Shown: positions 21,059 to 28,946, numbered from the stretch's first letter. The stretch: DNA of 37,656 nt from an uncultured Prevotellaceae bacterium (GCA_900320245.1 ONRP01000038.1:1-37656), one strand, 5' to 3'. A program made the numbers and translations. Notes: generated from the letters alone by a model not told the origin.

Positions 21059-22264
21059 TCACTCTTTCCTGCAGATGTAAACCACCCGTTGCCCGTCGGC
21101 CCTCGTAGTCCCGAAGATGTACCACTCGCCCCCGTCCTGCAGCCGCAGGCGTTGCCGCAGTTGCTGGGCTGTCATCGGGAAGTTGCGGGTGGCGACATTG
21201 GCGCGGGTGATCCCCTTCAGGGCCCTTGCCAGTTCCTTTTTGTTCATGGTTGTAACGTCGGCGATGGCAAAGCGTCTGCCCGGAAAGCCGTCAACGGAGT
21301 CGCTCGACACGAACAGGTGGCTGTCGGCAGACAGGGCCTTGACAGGATACTTCTGTGTGAGGATGCCAAAGCAGCCCGCCTTCATCACCGAGGCATTGGG
21401 CTCATACAGGTAGCCGCTATCGGCCTCCTCGGCAATCACGGGCAAGGTATCTTCTGTTGGCGAGTAAATGAGCGATTGCCCGTCGTTCACGCAGTGGATG
21501 ACAGGCTCGCCTTGATGGTTGATGTCAAGCAGGATCAATAACTCCTTGCACTCGTTGCTCACGCTCACGATATGCACCTCGGCCACGAGGTCGCCCAGGT
21601 CGCTAACCGCCTTGTGCCAGTCGAGCATGGGCGACAGTTTGATGAGCACGCGATGGGCCGTTTCCATGAGTCGGTCTTTCAATTCCAGCACATTGGGCGT
21701 GCAGTCCTCGATGGCATAGGTTCGGGCGCTGTTGCTGTCGCGACGGGCCGGATCAAGGTATATCAGGGTAGAGGCCGGATGAATGAAGCGGAGATAACGG
21801 CAGGGCAATTCTAAGACATCCTCGGCCTCACCGTTGATCACGGTCGCGTGTTGCAGGCCCAGCAGTTCAAAGTTGTGGCTTGCCGTCTGACAAAGCACTG
21901 ACTGCCGTTCCACATAATAAGCCTGATCGAAGCCTTGTGCCATAAACGCAAAATCAACCCCGAAACCGCCGGTCAGGTCAATCAGTGTCTCGTGGCAACC
22001 TTCAGGCAGCCTCTTCACGATGCCACATTTATATATAGCCGTCTGTTCGCTCGAGCACTGCTCCATCGACAGGTGGGGCGGATAGATGATGCCGTCGGTG
22101 GCCGCCCACGATGGCAGTTTCCTGCGTGCCGTCTGCCAACCTTGTATCTGGTCCAGCGCCCACGGCAGGTCCACCTCGCCATCGCGCCGCGCATGCAGTG
22201 CCAATGCCCGCACGTCGTCTTCGCGGTGCTCACGCACAAACCTTATGGTCGCCTCGTTCTTCAT
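21059..22264 (-). CDS. Class I SAM methyltransferase with THUMP-like C-terminal domain
   Basis: This 401-aa cytoplasmic protein has the SAM-binding motif I TLIDLTGGFGVDFAFMAQ around residues 93-110. YYVERQSVLCQTASHNFELLG is the acidic ribose-binding loop region, and TLIYLDPARRDSNSARTYAIEDC is a DPxRR motif IV. The C-terminal part (from about 300) has ADVTTMNKKELARALKGITRANVATRNFP, the THUMP-like domain known from Bacteroidota methyltransferases. The target is unknown but RNA is likely. The ATG at 22264 overlaps the stop of the upstream TPR regulator gene (22261) by 4 bp, so the two are translationally coupled. Confidence 0.88.
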   Translation of the reverse strand: MKNEATIRFVREHREDDVRALALHARRDGEVDLPWALDQIQGWQTARRKLPSWAATDGIIYPPHLSMEQCSSEQTAIYKCGIVKRLPEGCHETLIDLTGGFGVDFAFMAQGFDQAYYVERQSVLCQTASHNFELLGLQHATVINGEAEDVLELPCRYLRFIHPASTLIYLDPARRDSNSARTYAIEDCTPNVLELKDRLMETAHRVLIKLSPMLDWHKAVSDLGDLVAEVHIVSVSNECKELLILLDINHQGEPVIHCVNDGQSLIYSPTEDTLPVIAEEADSGYLYEPNASVMKAGCFGILTQKYPVKALSADSHLFVSSDSVDGFPGRRFAIADVTTMNKKELARALKGITRANVATRNFPMTAQQLRQRLRLQDGGEWYIFGTTRADGQRVVYICRKE

Positions 22265-24003
22265 TCAGCGGTTTCGGCCTCTTTCTTCAGGAAAGGCTGC
22301 AGGAACTCGTCCAGCGTGTTGACGTGTAGTTTATGGGCAATCTGGATTCTCTTGTTCGAGACAGTTCTCAGGTTCCTGTAGCGCATGCAGATCATGATGA
22401 CCGTCCTCGAGAAGCCGTGGCACTGCAACGCAATCAGGTTGATTTCGTCATCGCGCAGGGTGCCGTCGGCGGCCTCCTGTGCCTTGACCAACACATTGTC
22501 ATACAACTCGTTGGCCAGTGATTGCAGGTTGTCCCAGTACGAGGCGCCCACCTCGTCGGGGCCGTGCATGGTCATCAGCGAGTTGAAACGCTTGGCAAAT
22601 GTCGTCTCGTTGCACTCATAGGACCATTGCAGCAACTGGTGGACCACTTGTATCTGGTTGTCGACGATGGCTTTTAATTCCTGTGACTGGTTTTTAGTGG
22701 ATTCCCGCTCGTCGAGCAGCCTTTGCATCTGCTGCAGGCTGGTGATGGATTGGTCAAGGTCGGCTTTCTGCAACTCATACTCCGTCTGCTGGATTTTCAG
22801 GCGGTTGCGATAGCGCCAAACCAGGAATGCCAGTCCTCCCGCAACCAGTGCCAACATGGTCAATACCAGCAGCGTTCCTCTGAGGCGTAAATTCAGCAGG
22901 GCGTTCTGCAGCGCAGCCTGTTGGGTATCATATTTCTTTTCGACCTCCAGCAGCCGGTCATTCATGCCGCTCATGGCCACCGAGTCGGCAAGGACGTGCG
23001 TGATGTTCTGGTAGGTCATCGCCTCGTCCATCCTTCTGTCGTGGAGGGCGATGTCGGCCATCAACTGGTAATACATGATACTGTCGGCGGCCGATATCTT
23101 GGCTGGCGAGTGATTCAGGTAGTACATGGCCGAGTCGGTACGTCCCAGGTGTAGGTAGGCCGATGCGGCGGTATAGTGTACTCTGGGGTGTATCTTGGCG
23201 CCACCGTTCCACTCGATGGCTTTGACGGCATCGTTTTTGGCGTTCTGGTAATCACCGCGTGAGGCATTGTACTCGGCGCGAGAGAACAGGTTGGCCACGA
23301 CATATTGGGGCTCATTCTCCATTTTGGCCAGGTCGATGGCTTCATTGATGTAATACAAGGCACTGTCCTGCTTCTCTGTATTGATGCGGTACAGGCCGCC
23401 AAGTTCGCTCATGCAGATGATCTGGTGATGCTTGTCCTCCAGCAGATTGAACAGGGCGAGAGCCTCACGGTATTTGCTTGCACCCAGGGTCTTGGCACCG
23501 ATGACCTGACTCTGGTATAGTTCGCCCATCATCATCTTGGCCATTGCACGGTTCTTCAGGTCGTTGCTGTCGGCTACATCTTCGGCAAGACGCAGGCTGG
23601 CGAAGGCTTCTTCCAATTTGCCCAGGTCGGCATACACTTGACCTTGATAGAGTAGGGCACGGGCATGTTTCTCCTTGTCGTTATGCGACTCAAAGTATTT
23701 CACAGCACCGTTGATCGCGCTATCGTTTTTTGCCGGCAGGCGGCAGGCTTGGGCGGCTTGGGTGGTCAACAGCGCGTGATAGGCCTTGTCGTGATGATTT
23801 AAAGACGAGGTATTGATGGCCTGGAGCATCTGCAATGCTTCTTCTGCCTTGCTGTGGGCAAGCAGTGTGTCGACAGTGGCAAGTTGGTCGTTGCCAGTCG
23901 AGTTGCCACATCCCCCCAAAACCGTCAGGAGGGTGGCTGCTGCCAGGATGAGAAATAGTTGTCGAGTGGGTCTCATATGTCGGTCTTTTGAGTCGTGGTC
24001 CAT
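22261..24003 (-). CDS. TPR lipoprotein-like transmembrane regulator with C-terminal HTH-like region
   Basis: The 580-aa protein begins MDHDSKDRHMRPTRQLFLIL. A lipobox TVLGGC places the lipid-modified Cys at residue 32, or 23 if the Met at 23976 is used. A large TPR-like helical region (about 40-350, with Ala/Leu/Tyr repeats such as RALLYQGQVYADLGKLEEAF) follows. One membrane span (about 376-396, then WRYRNRL), a coiled coil (400-450) and a C-terminal region (about 518-570) complete it. The C-terminal region (CHGFSRTVIMICM...TVSNKRIQIAHKLHV) resembles a LuxR/GerE-like HTH. This layout suggests an envelope sensor that binds DNA. It is coupled to the downstream methyltransferase. A -7 box TATTTTTG is at 24060-24067. 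Confidence 0.8.
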   Translation of the reverse strand: MDHDSKDRHMRPTRQLFLILAAATLLTVLGGCGNSTGNDQLATVDTLLAHSKAEEALQMLQAINTSSLNHHDKAYHALLTTQAAQACRLPAKNDSAINGAVKYFESHNDKEKHARALLYQGQVYADLGKLEEAFASLRLAEDVADSNDLKNRAMAKMMMGELYQSQVIGAKTLGASKYREALALFNLLEDKHHQIICMSELGGLYRINTEKQDSALYYINEAIDLAKMENEPQYVVANLFSRAEYNASRGDYQNAKNDAVKAIEWNGGAKIHPRVHYTAASAYLHLGRTDSAMYYLNHSPAKISAADSIMYYQLMADIALHDRRMDEAMTYQNITHVLADSVAMSGMNDRLLEVEKKYDTQQAALQNALLNLRLRGTLLVLTMLALVAGGLAFLVWRYRNRLKIQQTEYELQKADLDQSITSLQQMQRLLDERESTKNQSQELKAIVDNQIQVVHQLLQWSYECNETTFAKRFNSLMTMHGPDEVGASYWDNLQSLANELYDNVLVKAQEAADGTLRDDEINLIALQCHGFSRTVIMICMRYRNLRTVSNKRIQIAHKLHVNTLDEFLQPFLKKEAETAE

Positions 24004-24059
24004 GAAAAAACTCAGCGCTTTTTCGGCTTGGCGTGAGGCCGTTTTTGGGATTACGACTG

Positions 24060-24067
24060 CAAAAATA
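24060..24067 (-). promoter_or_regulatory. Promoter -7 box of the TPR regulator
   Basis: TATTTTTGC on the minus strand is an exact match. The leader is about 50 nt to 24003 or 77 nt to 23976. Confidence 0.5.
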
Positions 24068-24220
24068 CGCCTTTTTTTGCAAGTAATTTGCGCCTCGAAT
24101 CAACAAATTACCGCAAAATGACTATTTTTGTTTTTTAACTGGTTGAAAATGAGCGCGTATTGCTTTTCGAAATGACCGTCGAATGTTAGCGGTTTTTGGC
24201 ATTTTTTCAAAAATTGGTTG

Positions 24221-24228
24221 TAACTTTG
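24221..24228 (+). promoter_or_regulatory. Promoter -7 box of the TonB-like/radical SAM operon
   Basis: TAACTTTGC is an exact TAnnTTTGC match, 32 bp before the ATG at 24261. A TTTTTGG about 21 bp upstream may act as the -33 element. This promoter is divergent from that of the TPR regulator, with about 150 bp between the boxes. Confidence 0.6.
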
Positions 24229-24260
24229 CAATCGAGAAATAGTCCGAAAAATTGATTGTT

Positions 24261-24917
24261 ATGAAGCACGGTAAATTTATCTGCAACACGCTCAAGGCGA
24301 TTCGTCTTGACATTGCGCGTGCCAATGGTATAGAATACTCACCTTGCGAGTGTCACCACAAGGGTGATTGCGCGGGCACTTGCCCCGCGTGTGAGAGTGA
24401 GATGCGCTACCTGGAAAACGAAATCGCTCGCAGGCGTTTGTTGGGCAAGGCCGCCCTTGTGGCCGGCGTGAGTCTGGCGGTGTCGAGCCTCACGGCAACG
24501 GCGGCAAACTGTGCCTCGCAACAGGTTACTTCACATAATCATACCATTCATGCCAATGACACGACTAAGAGGTTCGAAACCGTTGGTGTTGTTGAACAGA
24601 TGCCACACTTCCGGGGTGGTGATGCCGCTTTGATGAAGTACTTGAGCGAGAATATCCAGTACCCGCCCGAGGCCGTTAAGGATAAGGTTCAAGGCAGCGT
24701 CGTTGTACAATTCATAATTGAAAAATCAGGTGAAATCGGTGAAGTGAAAGTGGTCCGTTCAGTGCGTGAGGATCTTGATGCCGAGGCTGTCCGCGTCGTC
24801 AAGACATTGCCCCGATTCTATCCGGGTTATTTAAATGGCAATGTTGTCAGCATGTGGTACACCCTGCCCGTTTCCTTCGTGTTGACCGAAGAAATCAATG
24901 AAATCGATGAAGAATGA
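24261..24917 (+). CDS. TonB C-terminal-domain protein with N-terminal Cys cluster
   Basis: This 218-aa protein starts with a helical N-terminus (MKHGKFICNTLKAIRLDIARANG). A cysteine cluster CECHHKGDCAGTCPAC (residues 29-44) follows, within which Cys37/41/44 have CX3CX2C spacing. One membrane span covers about 60-82. The TonB C-terminal domain (about 108-212) has FRGGDAALMKYLSENIQYP, VQGSVVVQFIIEKSGEIGEVKV and DLDAEAVRVVKTLPRFYPG. The topology puts the Cys cluster in the cytoplasm and the TonB domain in the periplasm. It is too short to span the periplasm like a classical TonB. The stop overlaps the next gene's ATG by 4 bp. The ATG at 24261 is preferred over an upstream TTG. Confidence 0.88.
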   Translation: MKHGKFICNTLKAIRLDIARANGIEYSPCECHHKGDCAGTCPACESEMRYLENEIARRRLLGKAALVAGVSLAVSSLTATAANCASQQVTSHNHTIHANDTTKRFETVGVVEQMPHFRGGDAALMKYLSENIQYPPEAVKDKVQGSVVVQFIIEKSGEIGEVKVVRSVREDLDAEAVRVVKTLPRFYPGYLNGNVVSMWYTLPVSFVLTEEINEIDEE

Positions 24918-25564
24918 ATTCTATGGAACTTAGGGCACCCATCATAGCGGTGGCTCGTCATCGCCTGTCGATTGACGGCCAGGGGGTGACGTCGCTCGTC
25001 GCCTTCCATGGTTGCACACTGCACTGCCGGTATTGCCTGAATGCCCAATGCCTGCGGCCCGAGGGCGTGTGGCGCACAGTAACGCCCGATGACCTGCTCG
25101 ACGAGGTGAAGGTCGACAACCTCTATTTCCTCGCCACGGGTGGGGGTGTCACCTTTGGCGGCGGGGAACCGGCCATCCGCAGCGAGTTCATCGAGGCGTT
25201 TTGCCGCATCGCGCCACCCGAGTGGCACTTCACGATAGAGACTGCCCTCAACGTTGACCGTCAGCACCTCGAGCGCCTCTTGCCCCACATTCATGAATAC
25301 ATCATCGATATCAAGGATGTCAACCCCGAGATCTACAGGCGATACACGGGCCAGGACAACCAGCGTGTGTTCGATAACCTGCAATGGCTGTTGTCGCACG
25401 ACGGCATGGCTGAGCGGGTGGTCGTGCGTGTGCCGCACATCCCCGATTTCAACACCGATGAGGACGTCCACCATACCCGTGACTACCTCGCCTCGATAGG
25501 CGTCACCCGAGTCGATGAGTTCAACTACCTGCGCCGTCCGCAAGAGTCAATAAACAAACCCTGA
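24914..25564 (+). CDS. Small radical SAM enzyme, glycyl-radical-activase-like
   Basis: This 216-aa protein has the radical SAM motif CTLHCRYC (Cys34, 38, 41) in FHGCTLHCRYCLN, and the SAM-binding GVTFGGGEP (about 78-86). TIETALNV, EYIIDIKDVNPEIYRRYTG and RVVVRVPHIPDFN match the order of motifs in PflA/NrdG-type activases. It lacks the extra ferredoxin-like cluster insert of many activases. There is no glycyl-radical enzyme next to it. The ATG overlaps the TonB-like gene's stop (ATGA), so the two proteins are made together. The substrate is unknown. A second ATG at 24923 is an alternative start. Confidence 0.88.
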   Translation: MNSMELRAPIIAVARHRLSIDGQGVTSLVAFHGCTLHCRYCLNAQCLRPEGVWRTVTPDDLLDEVKVDNLYFLATGGGVTFGGGEPAIRSEFIEAFCRIAPPEWHFTIETALNVDRQHLERLLPHIHEYIIDIKDVNPEIYRRYTGQDNQRVFDNLQWLLSHDGMAERVVVRVPHIPDFNTDEDVHHTRDYLASIGVTRVDEFNYLRRPQESINKP

Positions 25565-25700
25565 TAGTTATAGTGCGCTATTATTAGAAACAGTAATAAC
25601 TGGCAGTGAATCATGAAATTGTTCTTTTTGTATTACTTGTTTTCTTTTTGAATACCGGTCGGCCAGAGTCAGTTGGTTTGTAGTAAAATATTAAACTTTT

Positions 25701-25731
25701 TTTGTCATTTCGGGTCTTAGTTGTATCTTTG
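25701..25731 (+). promoter_or_regulatory. Promoter of the coiled-coil protein gene
   Basis: TTTG (25701-25704), a 19-bp spacer and TATCTTTGC (box 25724-25731) fully match the consensus. The predicted leader is about 42 nt. The rest of the 215-bp gap after the radical SAM gene is A+T-rich, with only a weak TATTA...TAATA hairpin. Confidence 0.8.
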
Positions 25732-25779
25732 CGATATCTATGACAAGAAACAGAGTTTAATTTTAAATTCATTACTACT

Positions 25780-26385
25780 ATGAAGAAATTATTATTGTTG
25801 GCAGCGCTGTTTTGCTTCGTAGCAGCCCCTGCTGCACTGGCGCAGAACAATGACACGCCGCAGAATGTAGAGCAGATCCAACTCCAGAAGGACCAGGCTA
25901 AGCGTGATGCCGAGGCAGCCAAGAAGCAGGCCGAGGCAGCCAAGAAGCAAAAGGACGCTTACAAGGAGCAAGAGAAGAAGGCAAAGGAAGCCAAGAAGGC
26001 TGCCGAGAAGAAAGAAAAAGAGGCTAAAAAGGCTGAGCAAGAGGCCAAAAAGAAACAAAAAGAGGCCGAGAAGCGCGAGAAGGCAAGGGCCAAGTATAAC
26101 TCGGCTCAGCAGCGCCTGCAGGATGCTCAACGTAAGTACAAAGAGGCCCAGGATAAATTGAGCGCTTTGCCTATTGAGCAGGCCAAGGAGGCTGAAAAGG
26201 TTCAAAAGAAAATCCAGAAGATGGACGATCCCGTTAAGCAGGAAACCGAGCAAAAGAAATATGACCAGAAGGTTGCCAAGCAGAACCTCAAAGCCCAGCA
26301 GGATTATGAGAAGGCCTACCGCAACCTCGAAAAGGCTGAGCAGAACCTCGAAAAGGCTCGCCGTGAGATGGAGAAATACAATTAA
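25780..26385 (+). CDS. Exported Lys/Glu/Ala-rich coiled-coil protein
   Basis: This 201-aa protein has a clear signal peptide (MKKLLLLAALFCFVAAPAALAQ). The rest is almost entirely a charged helix built from short variants of EAAKKQKEAEK, with spacing that favours a coiled coil or single alpha-helix. There are a few Tyr and Gln but no Cys or catalytic motif. It would sit in the periplasm or be attached to the outer-membrane side. Such sequences give spurious matches to TolA, tropomyosin and the like, so no function should be read from similarity. It has its own consensus promoter. Confidence 0.85.
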   Translation: MKKLLLLAALFCFVAAPAALAQNNDTPQNVEQIQLQKDQAKRDAEAAKKQAEAAKKQKDAYKEQEKKAKEAKKAAEKKEKEAKKAEQEAKKKQKEAEKREKARAKYNSAQQRLQDAQRKYKEAQDKLSALPIEQAKEAEKVQKKIQKMDDPVKQETEQKKYDQKVAKQNLKAQQDYEKAYRNLEKAEQNLEKARREMEKYN

Positions 26386-26405
26386 TTCCGCTCCACAACT
26401 CATTT

Positions 26406-26482
26406 AACACGGGTTTCGCTGATTTTAGCCGATTCCACGAGCATGGTTTGTGAAATCGTTAAAATTAGCGAAATTCGTGTTT
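26406..26482. repeat. Long imperfect inverted repeat (intergenic palindrome)
   Basis: The left arm begins AACACGGGTTTCGCTGATTT (26406 on) and the right arm ends AAATTCGTGTT (to 26482). The arms are about 33 bp each with several mismatches, around a loop near GAGCATGGTTT. It lies 21 bp after the coiled-coil gene and could terminate its transcript. Its form also resembles a repetitive extragenic palindrome. Confidence 0.65.
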
Positions 26483-26531
26483 ATAATTGTGCTCAACCGG
26501 CAAAACAGATGACTGAAAACGAAAAAATCAC

Positions 26532-26539
26532 TAACTTTG
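26532..26539 (+). promoter_or_regulatory. Promoter -7 box of tgt
   Basis: TAACTTTGC is an exact TAnnTTTGC match. The leader is about 22 nt to the ATG at 26568. Confidence 0.6.
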
Positions 26540-26567
26540 CACGTTTTTTAGCACAGATAACAACTCA

Positions 26568-27698
26568 ATGGATTATCAACTCATAGCCACTCCCAGCGGC
26601 ACCAATGCCCGAGCCGGACTCATCACCACCGACCACGGACAGATCGAGACGCCCATCTTCATGCCCGTAGGCACCGTGGGCGCCGTTAAGGCCGTCCACA
26701 TGACCGAACTGCGCGAGGACATCAAGGCTCAGATCATCTTGGGTAATACCTACCACCTGTACCTGCGCCCCGGCATGGATATCATCGAGCGTGCTGGCGG
26801 CCTGCACAAGTTCAACGGCTGGGACCGCCCCATATTGACCGATAGCGGCGGCTTCCAGGTTTTCTCTCTGGCCGATAACCGCAAGTTGACCGACGAGGGC
26901 GTGACCTTCCGTAGCCATATCGACGGCAGCAAGCACCTGTTCACCCCCGAGAAGGTGGTGGACATCGAACGCACCATCGGTAGCGACATCATGATGGCGC
27001 TGGACGAGTGCCCGCCCGGCACCAGCGACTATAACTATGCGCGCAAGTCCTTGACACTGACCCATAACTGGCTCGCCCGCGGCTGGAAGCATTTCAAGAA
27101 CACCCAGCCCCGTTACGGCCACAGCCAGGCCTATTTCCCCATTGTCCAGGGTTGCGTCTACAAGGACCTGCGACAGGAATCCTCCAAGTTTGTCGCTGAC
27201 CTGGGTGCCGATGGCAACGCCATTGGCGGTCTCGCTGTGGGCGAGCCCACCGAGGTCATGTATGAGATGATTGAGATTGTCAACGACATCCTGCCTCAGG
27301 ACCGTCCGCGTTACCTGATGGGCGTCGGCACGCCTGCCAACATTCTCGAGGCTATCGACCGCGGCGTGGATATGATGGACTGCGTGATGCCCACCCGCAA
27401 CGGCCGCAACGGTATGCTCTTCACCCGCCACGGCATCATGAACATGCGCAACAAGAAGTGGGCCGACGATTTCACCCCCTTGCAGGAAGATGGCCCCTCG
27501 ATTGTTGACCATCTTTACAGCAAGGCCTATGTGCGCCACCTGTTTATCGCCCAGGAAATTCTTGCCATGCAGATTGCCAGCATCCACAATCTGGCTTTCT
27601 ACCTGTGGCTCGTGGGCGAGGCGCGCAAGCATATCATCGCCGGCGATTTCCCCGCCTGGAAAAAACAGATGCTCCACGACGTGCAGCAACGCCTGTAA
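26568..27698 (+). CDS. tgt: Queuine/preQ1 tRNA-ribosyltransferase Tgt
   Basis: This 376-aa TIM-barrel enzyme exchanges guanine 34 of GUN-anticodon tRNAs for preQ1 on the way to queuosine. It has ILGNTYHLYLRPG, PILTDSGGFQVFSL with the catalytic Asp92, FRSHIDGSKH, and PIVQGCVYKDLR. AIGGLAVGEP forms the substrate pocket, and GVDMMDCVMPTRNGRNG carries the nucleophile Asp. The usual C-terminal zinc site (three Cys plus His) is incomplete. Around SIVDHLYSKAYVRHLF the three Cys are absent, while the His in IHNLAFY remains. I recall the same in other Bacteroidales Tgt proteins. It is followed 9 bp later by the LptF/G gene. Confidence 0.96.
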   Translation: MDYQLIATPSGTNARAGLITTDHGQIETPIFMPVGTVGAVKAVHMTELREDIKAQIILGNTYHLYLRPGMDIIERAGGLHKFNGWDRPILTDSGGFQVFSLADNRKLTDEGVTFRSHIDGSKHLFTPEKVVDIERTIGSDIMMALDECPPGTSDYNYARKSLTLTHNWLARGWKHFKNTQPRYGHSQAYFPIVQGCVYKDLRQESSKFVADLGADGNAIGGLAVGEPTEVMYEMIEIVNDILPQDRPRYLMGVGTPANILEAIDRGVDMMDCVMPTRNGRNGMLFTRHGIMNMRNKKWADDFTPLQEDGPSIVDHLYSKAYVRHLFIAQEILAMQIASIHNLAFYLWLVGEARKHIIAGDFPAWKKQMLHDVQQRL

Positions 27699-27707
27699 CC
27701 GATAGTG

Positions 27708-28946
27708 ATGGAAGAAGAACTTCGCGACATAGAGCAGCAACCCGTCCAGGAAGTCCAGGACCTCCAGCCTGTCCAGGACCTCCAGCCTGTCCAGGACCTC
27801 CAGCCTGTCCAGTCTGTCCAGGAAGTCCAGGACCCCAAGCAGGTCCAGGACACCCGCAAGCGCTACCCGTGGTACTACGTCAAGCGCTTCGACCGCTATA
27901 TCATCAAGCACTTCCTGGGCACCTTCTTCTTTGCCATCCTGTTGCTGTTCGCCATCGTGGTGATGTTCGATATCAATGAGAAACTGGACGCTGTGCTCAC
28001 CGCACCGTGGAAGGCTACCGTGTTCCAGTATTTCATGAACTTCCTGCCCTTTGTACTCAGCCAGTTCAGTCCGCTGTTCACGTTTATTGCGGTGATTTTC
28101 TTCACTTCGCGTCTTGCCGACCGCAGCGAGATTATCGCCATGCTGTCCAACGGTATCAGTTTTTACCGCTTGACGGTGCCTTACCTGTTCTCGGCAGCGG
28201 TCATCGCGTTGGGCAGTTACCTGCTGGCGGCCTACATCATTCCGCCTGCCAACGTCGAGCGCATCGCCTACACCAACAAGTGGGTCAAGAACAAGGAGGT
28301 TATCTACGGCGACAACATCCAGTTGCAGGTCAGGCCCGGTGTGATGGCCTACATGTCGCGATATGACAATACCACGCGAAGCGGATACCGTTTCTCGCTC
28401 GAGGAGTTTGACGGCAATACCCTCAAGTCGCGCCTCACGGCCGAGTCCATCAAGTATGACTCCGTTGGTCTGTGGACGATACGCAACTACACCATCCGTG
28501 ATTTCAAGGGCCTGAAAGAGACCATGACCAAGGGCACGGTGATGGACACGCTACTCAACATCGACCCACGCGACTTCCTTATTTCCAAGAACGACGAGCA
28601 GACCATGACATCGCCCGAACTCAAAGAGTACATTGCCAAGCAGAAGGCTCGAGGTGTCGCCAACATCAAGAACTTCGAGATTGAGTATGAACGCCGCATC
28701 GCCATGACGGCTGCCGCATTCATCCTCACCATCATCGGCTTGTCGCTGTCGTCGCGCAAGGTGCGAGGTGGCATCGGCCTCAACATCGGTCTGGGTCTGT
28801 TGCTCAGTTTCTCCTACATCCTCTTTATGACGGTGACATCGACCTTTGCCGTCTCGGGCTACACCAGTCCGCGCGTGGCGATGTGGATTCCTAATTTCGT
28901 CTACACCATCATCGCCGCCGTCCTCTATTACCGTGCGTCACGCTGA
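27708..28946 (+). CDS. LptF/LptG family lipopolysaccharide-export permease
   Basis: This 412-aa inner-membrane subunit belongs to the LptB2FG transporter, which extracts lipopolysaccharide to the outer membrane. It has the family layout: membrane segments at about 62-85, 100-125 and 145-170, a large periplasmic domain, and three segments at the C-terminus (ILTIIGLSLSSRKVRGGIG). The start of the fold is YYVKRFDRYIIKHFLGTFFFAI. The cytoplasmic N-terminal tail is unusual: about 45 residues of VQDLQP-type repeats encoded by an 18-bp tandem repeat. The ATG at 27708 is chosen over a GTG one codon earlier. The gene probably forms an operon with tgt. Confidence 0.9.
   Translation: MEEELRDIEQQPVQEVQDLQPVQDLQPVQDLQPVQSVQEVQDPKQVQDTRKRYPWYYVKRFDRYIIKHFLGTFFFAILLLFAIVVMFDINEKLDAVLTAPWKATVFQYFMNFLPFVLSQFSPLFTFIAVIFFTSRLADRSEIIAMLSNGISFYRLTVPYLFSAAVIALGSYLLAAYIIPPANVERIAYTNKWVKNKEVIYGDNIQLQVRPGVMAYMSRYDNTTRSGYRFSLEEFDGNTLKSRLTAESIKYDSVGLWTIRNYTIRDFKGLKETMTKGTVMDTLLNIDPRDFLISKNDEQTMTSPELKEYIAKQKARGVANIKNFEIEYERRIAMTAAAFILTIIGLSLSSRKVRGGIGLNIGLGLLLSFSYILFMTVTSTFAVSGYTSPRVAMWIPNFVYTIIAAVLYYRASR
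27753..27806 (+). repeat. 18-bp in-frame minisatellite, three perfect units plus partial units
   Basis: GTCCAGGACCTCCAGCCT occurs three times in a row (27753-27770, 27771-27788, 27789-27806). It is flanked by shorter related pieces (GTCCAGTCT, GTCCAGGAA). Each unit adds six residues, VQDLQP, to the LptF/G N-terminus, so changes in copy number keep the reading frame. Confidence 0.95.

Noticed and set aside
25792-26403. A Leu-rich 203-codon minus-strand frame opposite the coiled-coil gene, which looks like a membrane protein
   Set aside because: Leu-rich antisense is what a Lys/Glu/Gln-rich gene produces. The plus strand has a signal peptide and a perfect promoter.
26565-27911. A 448-codon open frame on the minus strand opposite tgt and the start of the LptF/G gene
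   Set aside because: It is the mirror frame of strongly conserved tgt, and its Leu/Asp/Val-rich translation has no recognisable motif. Long antisense frames are common in G+C-rich coding DNA.
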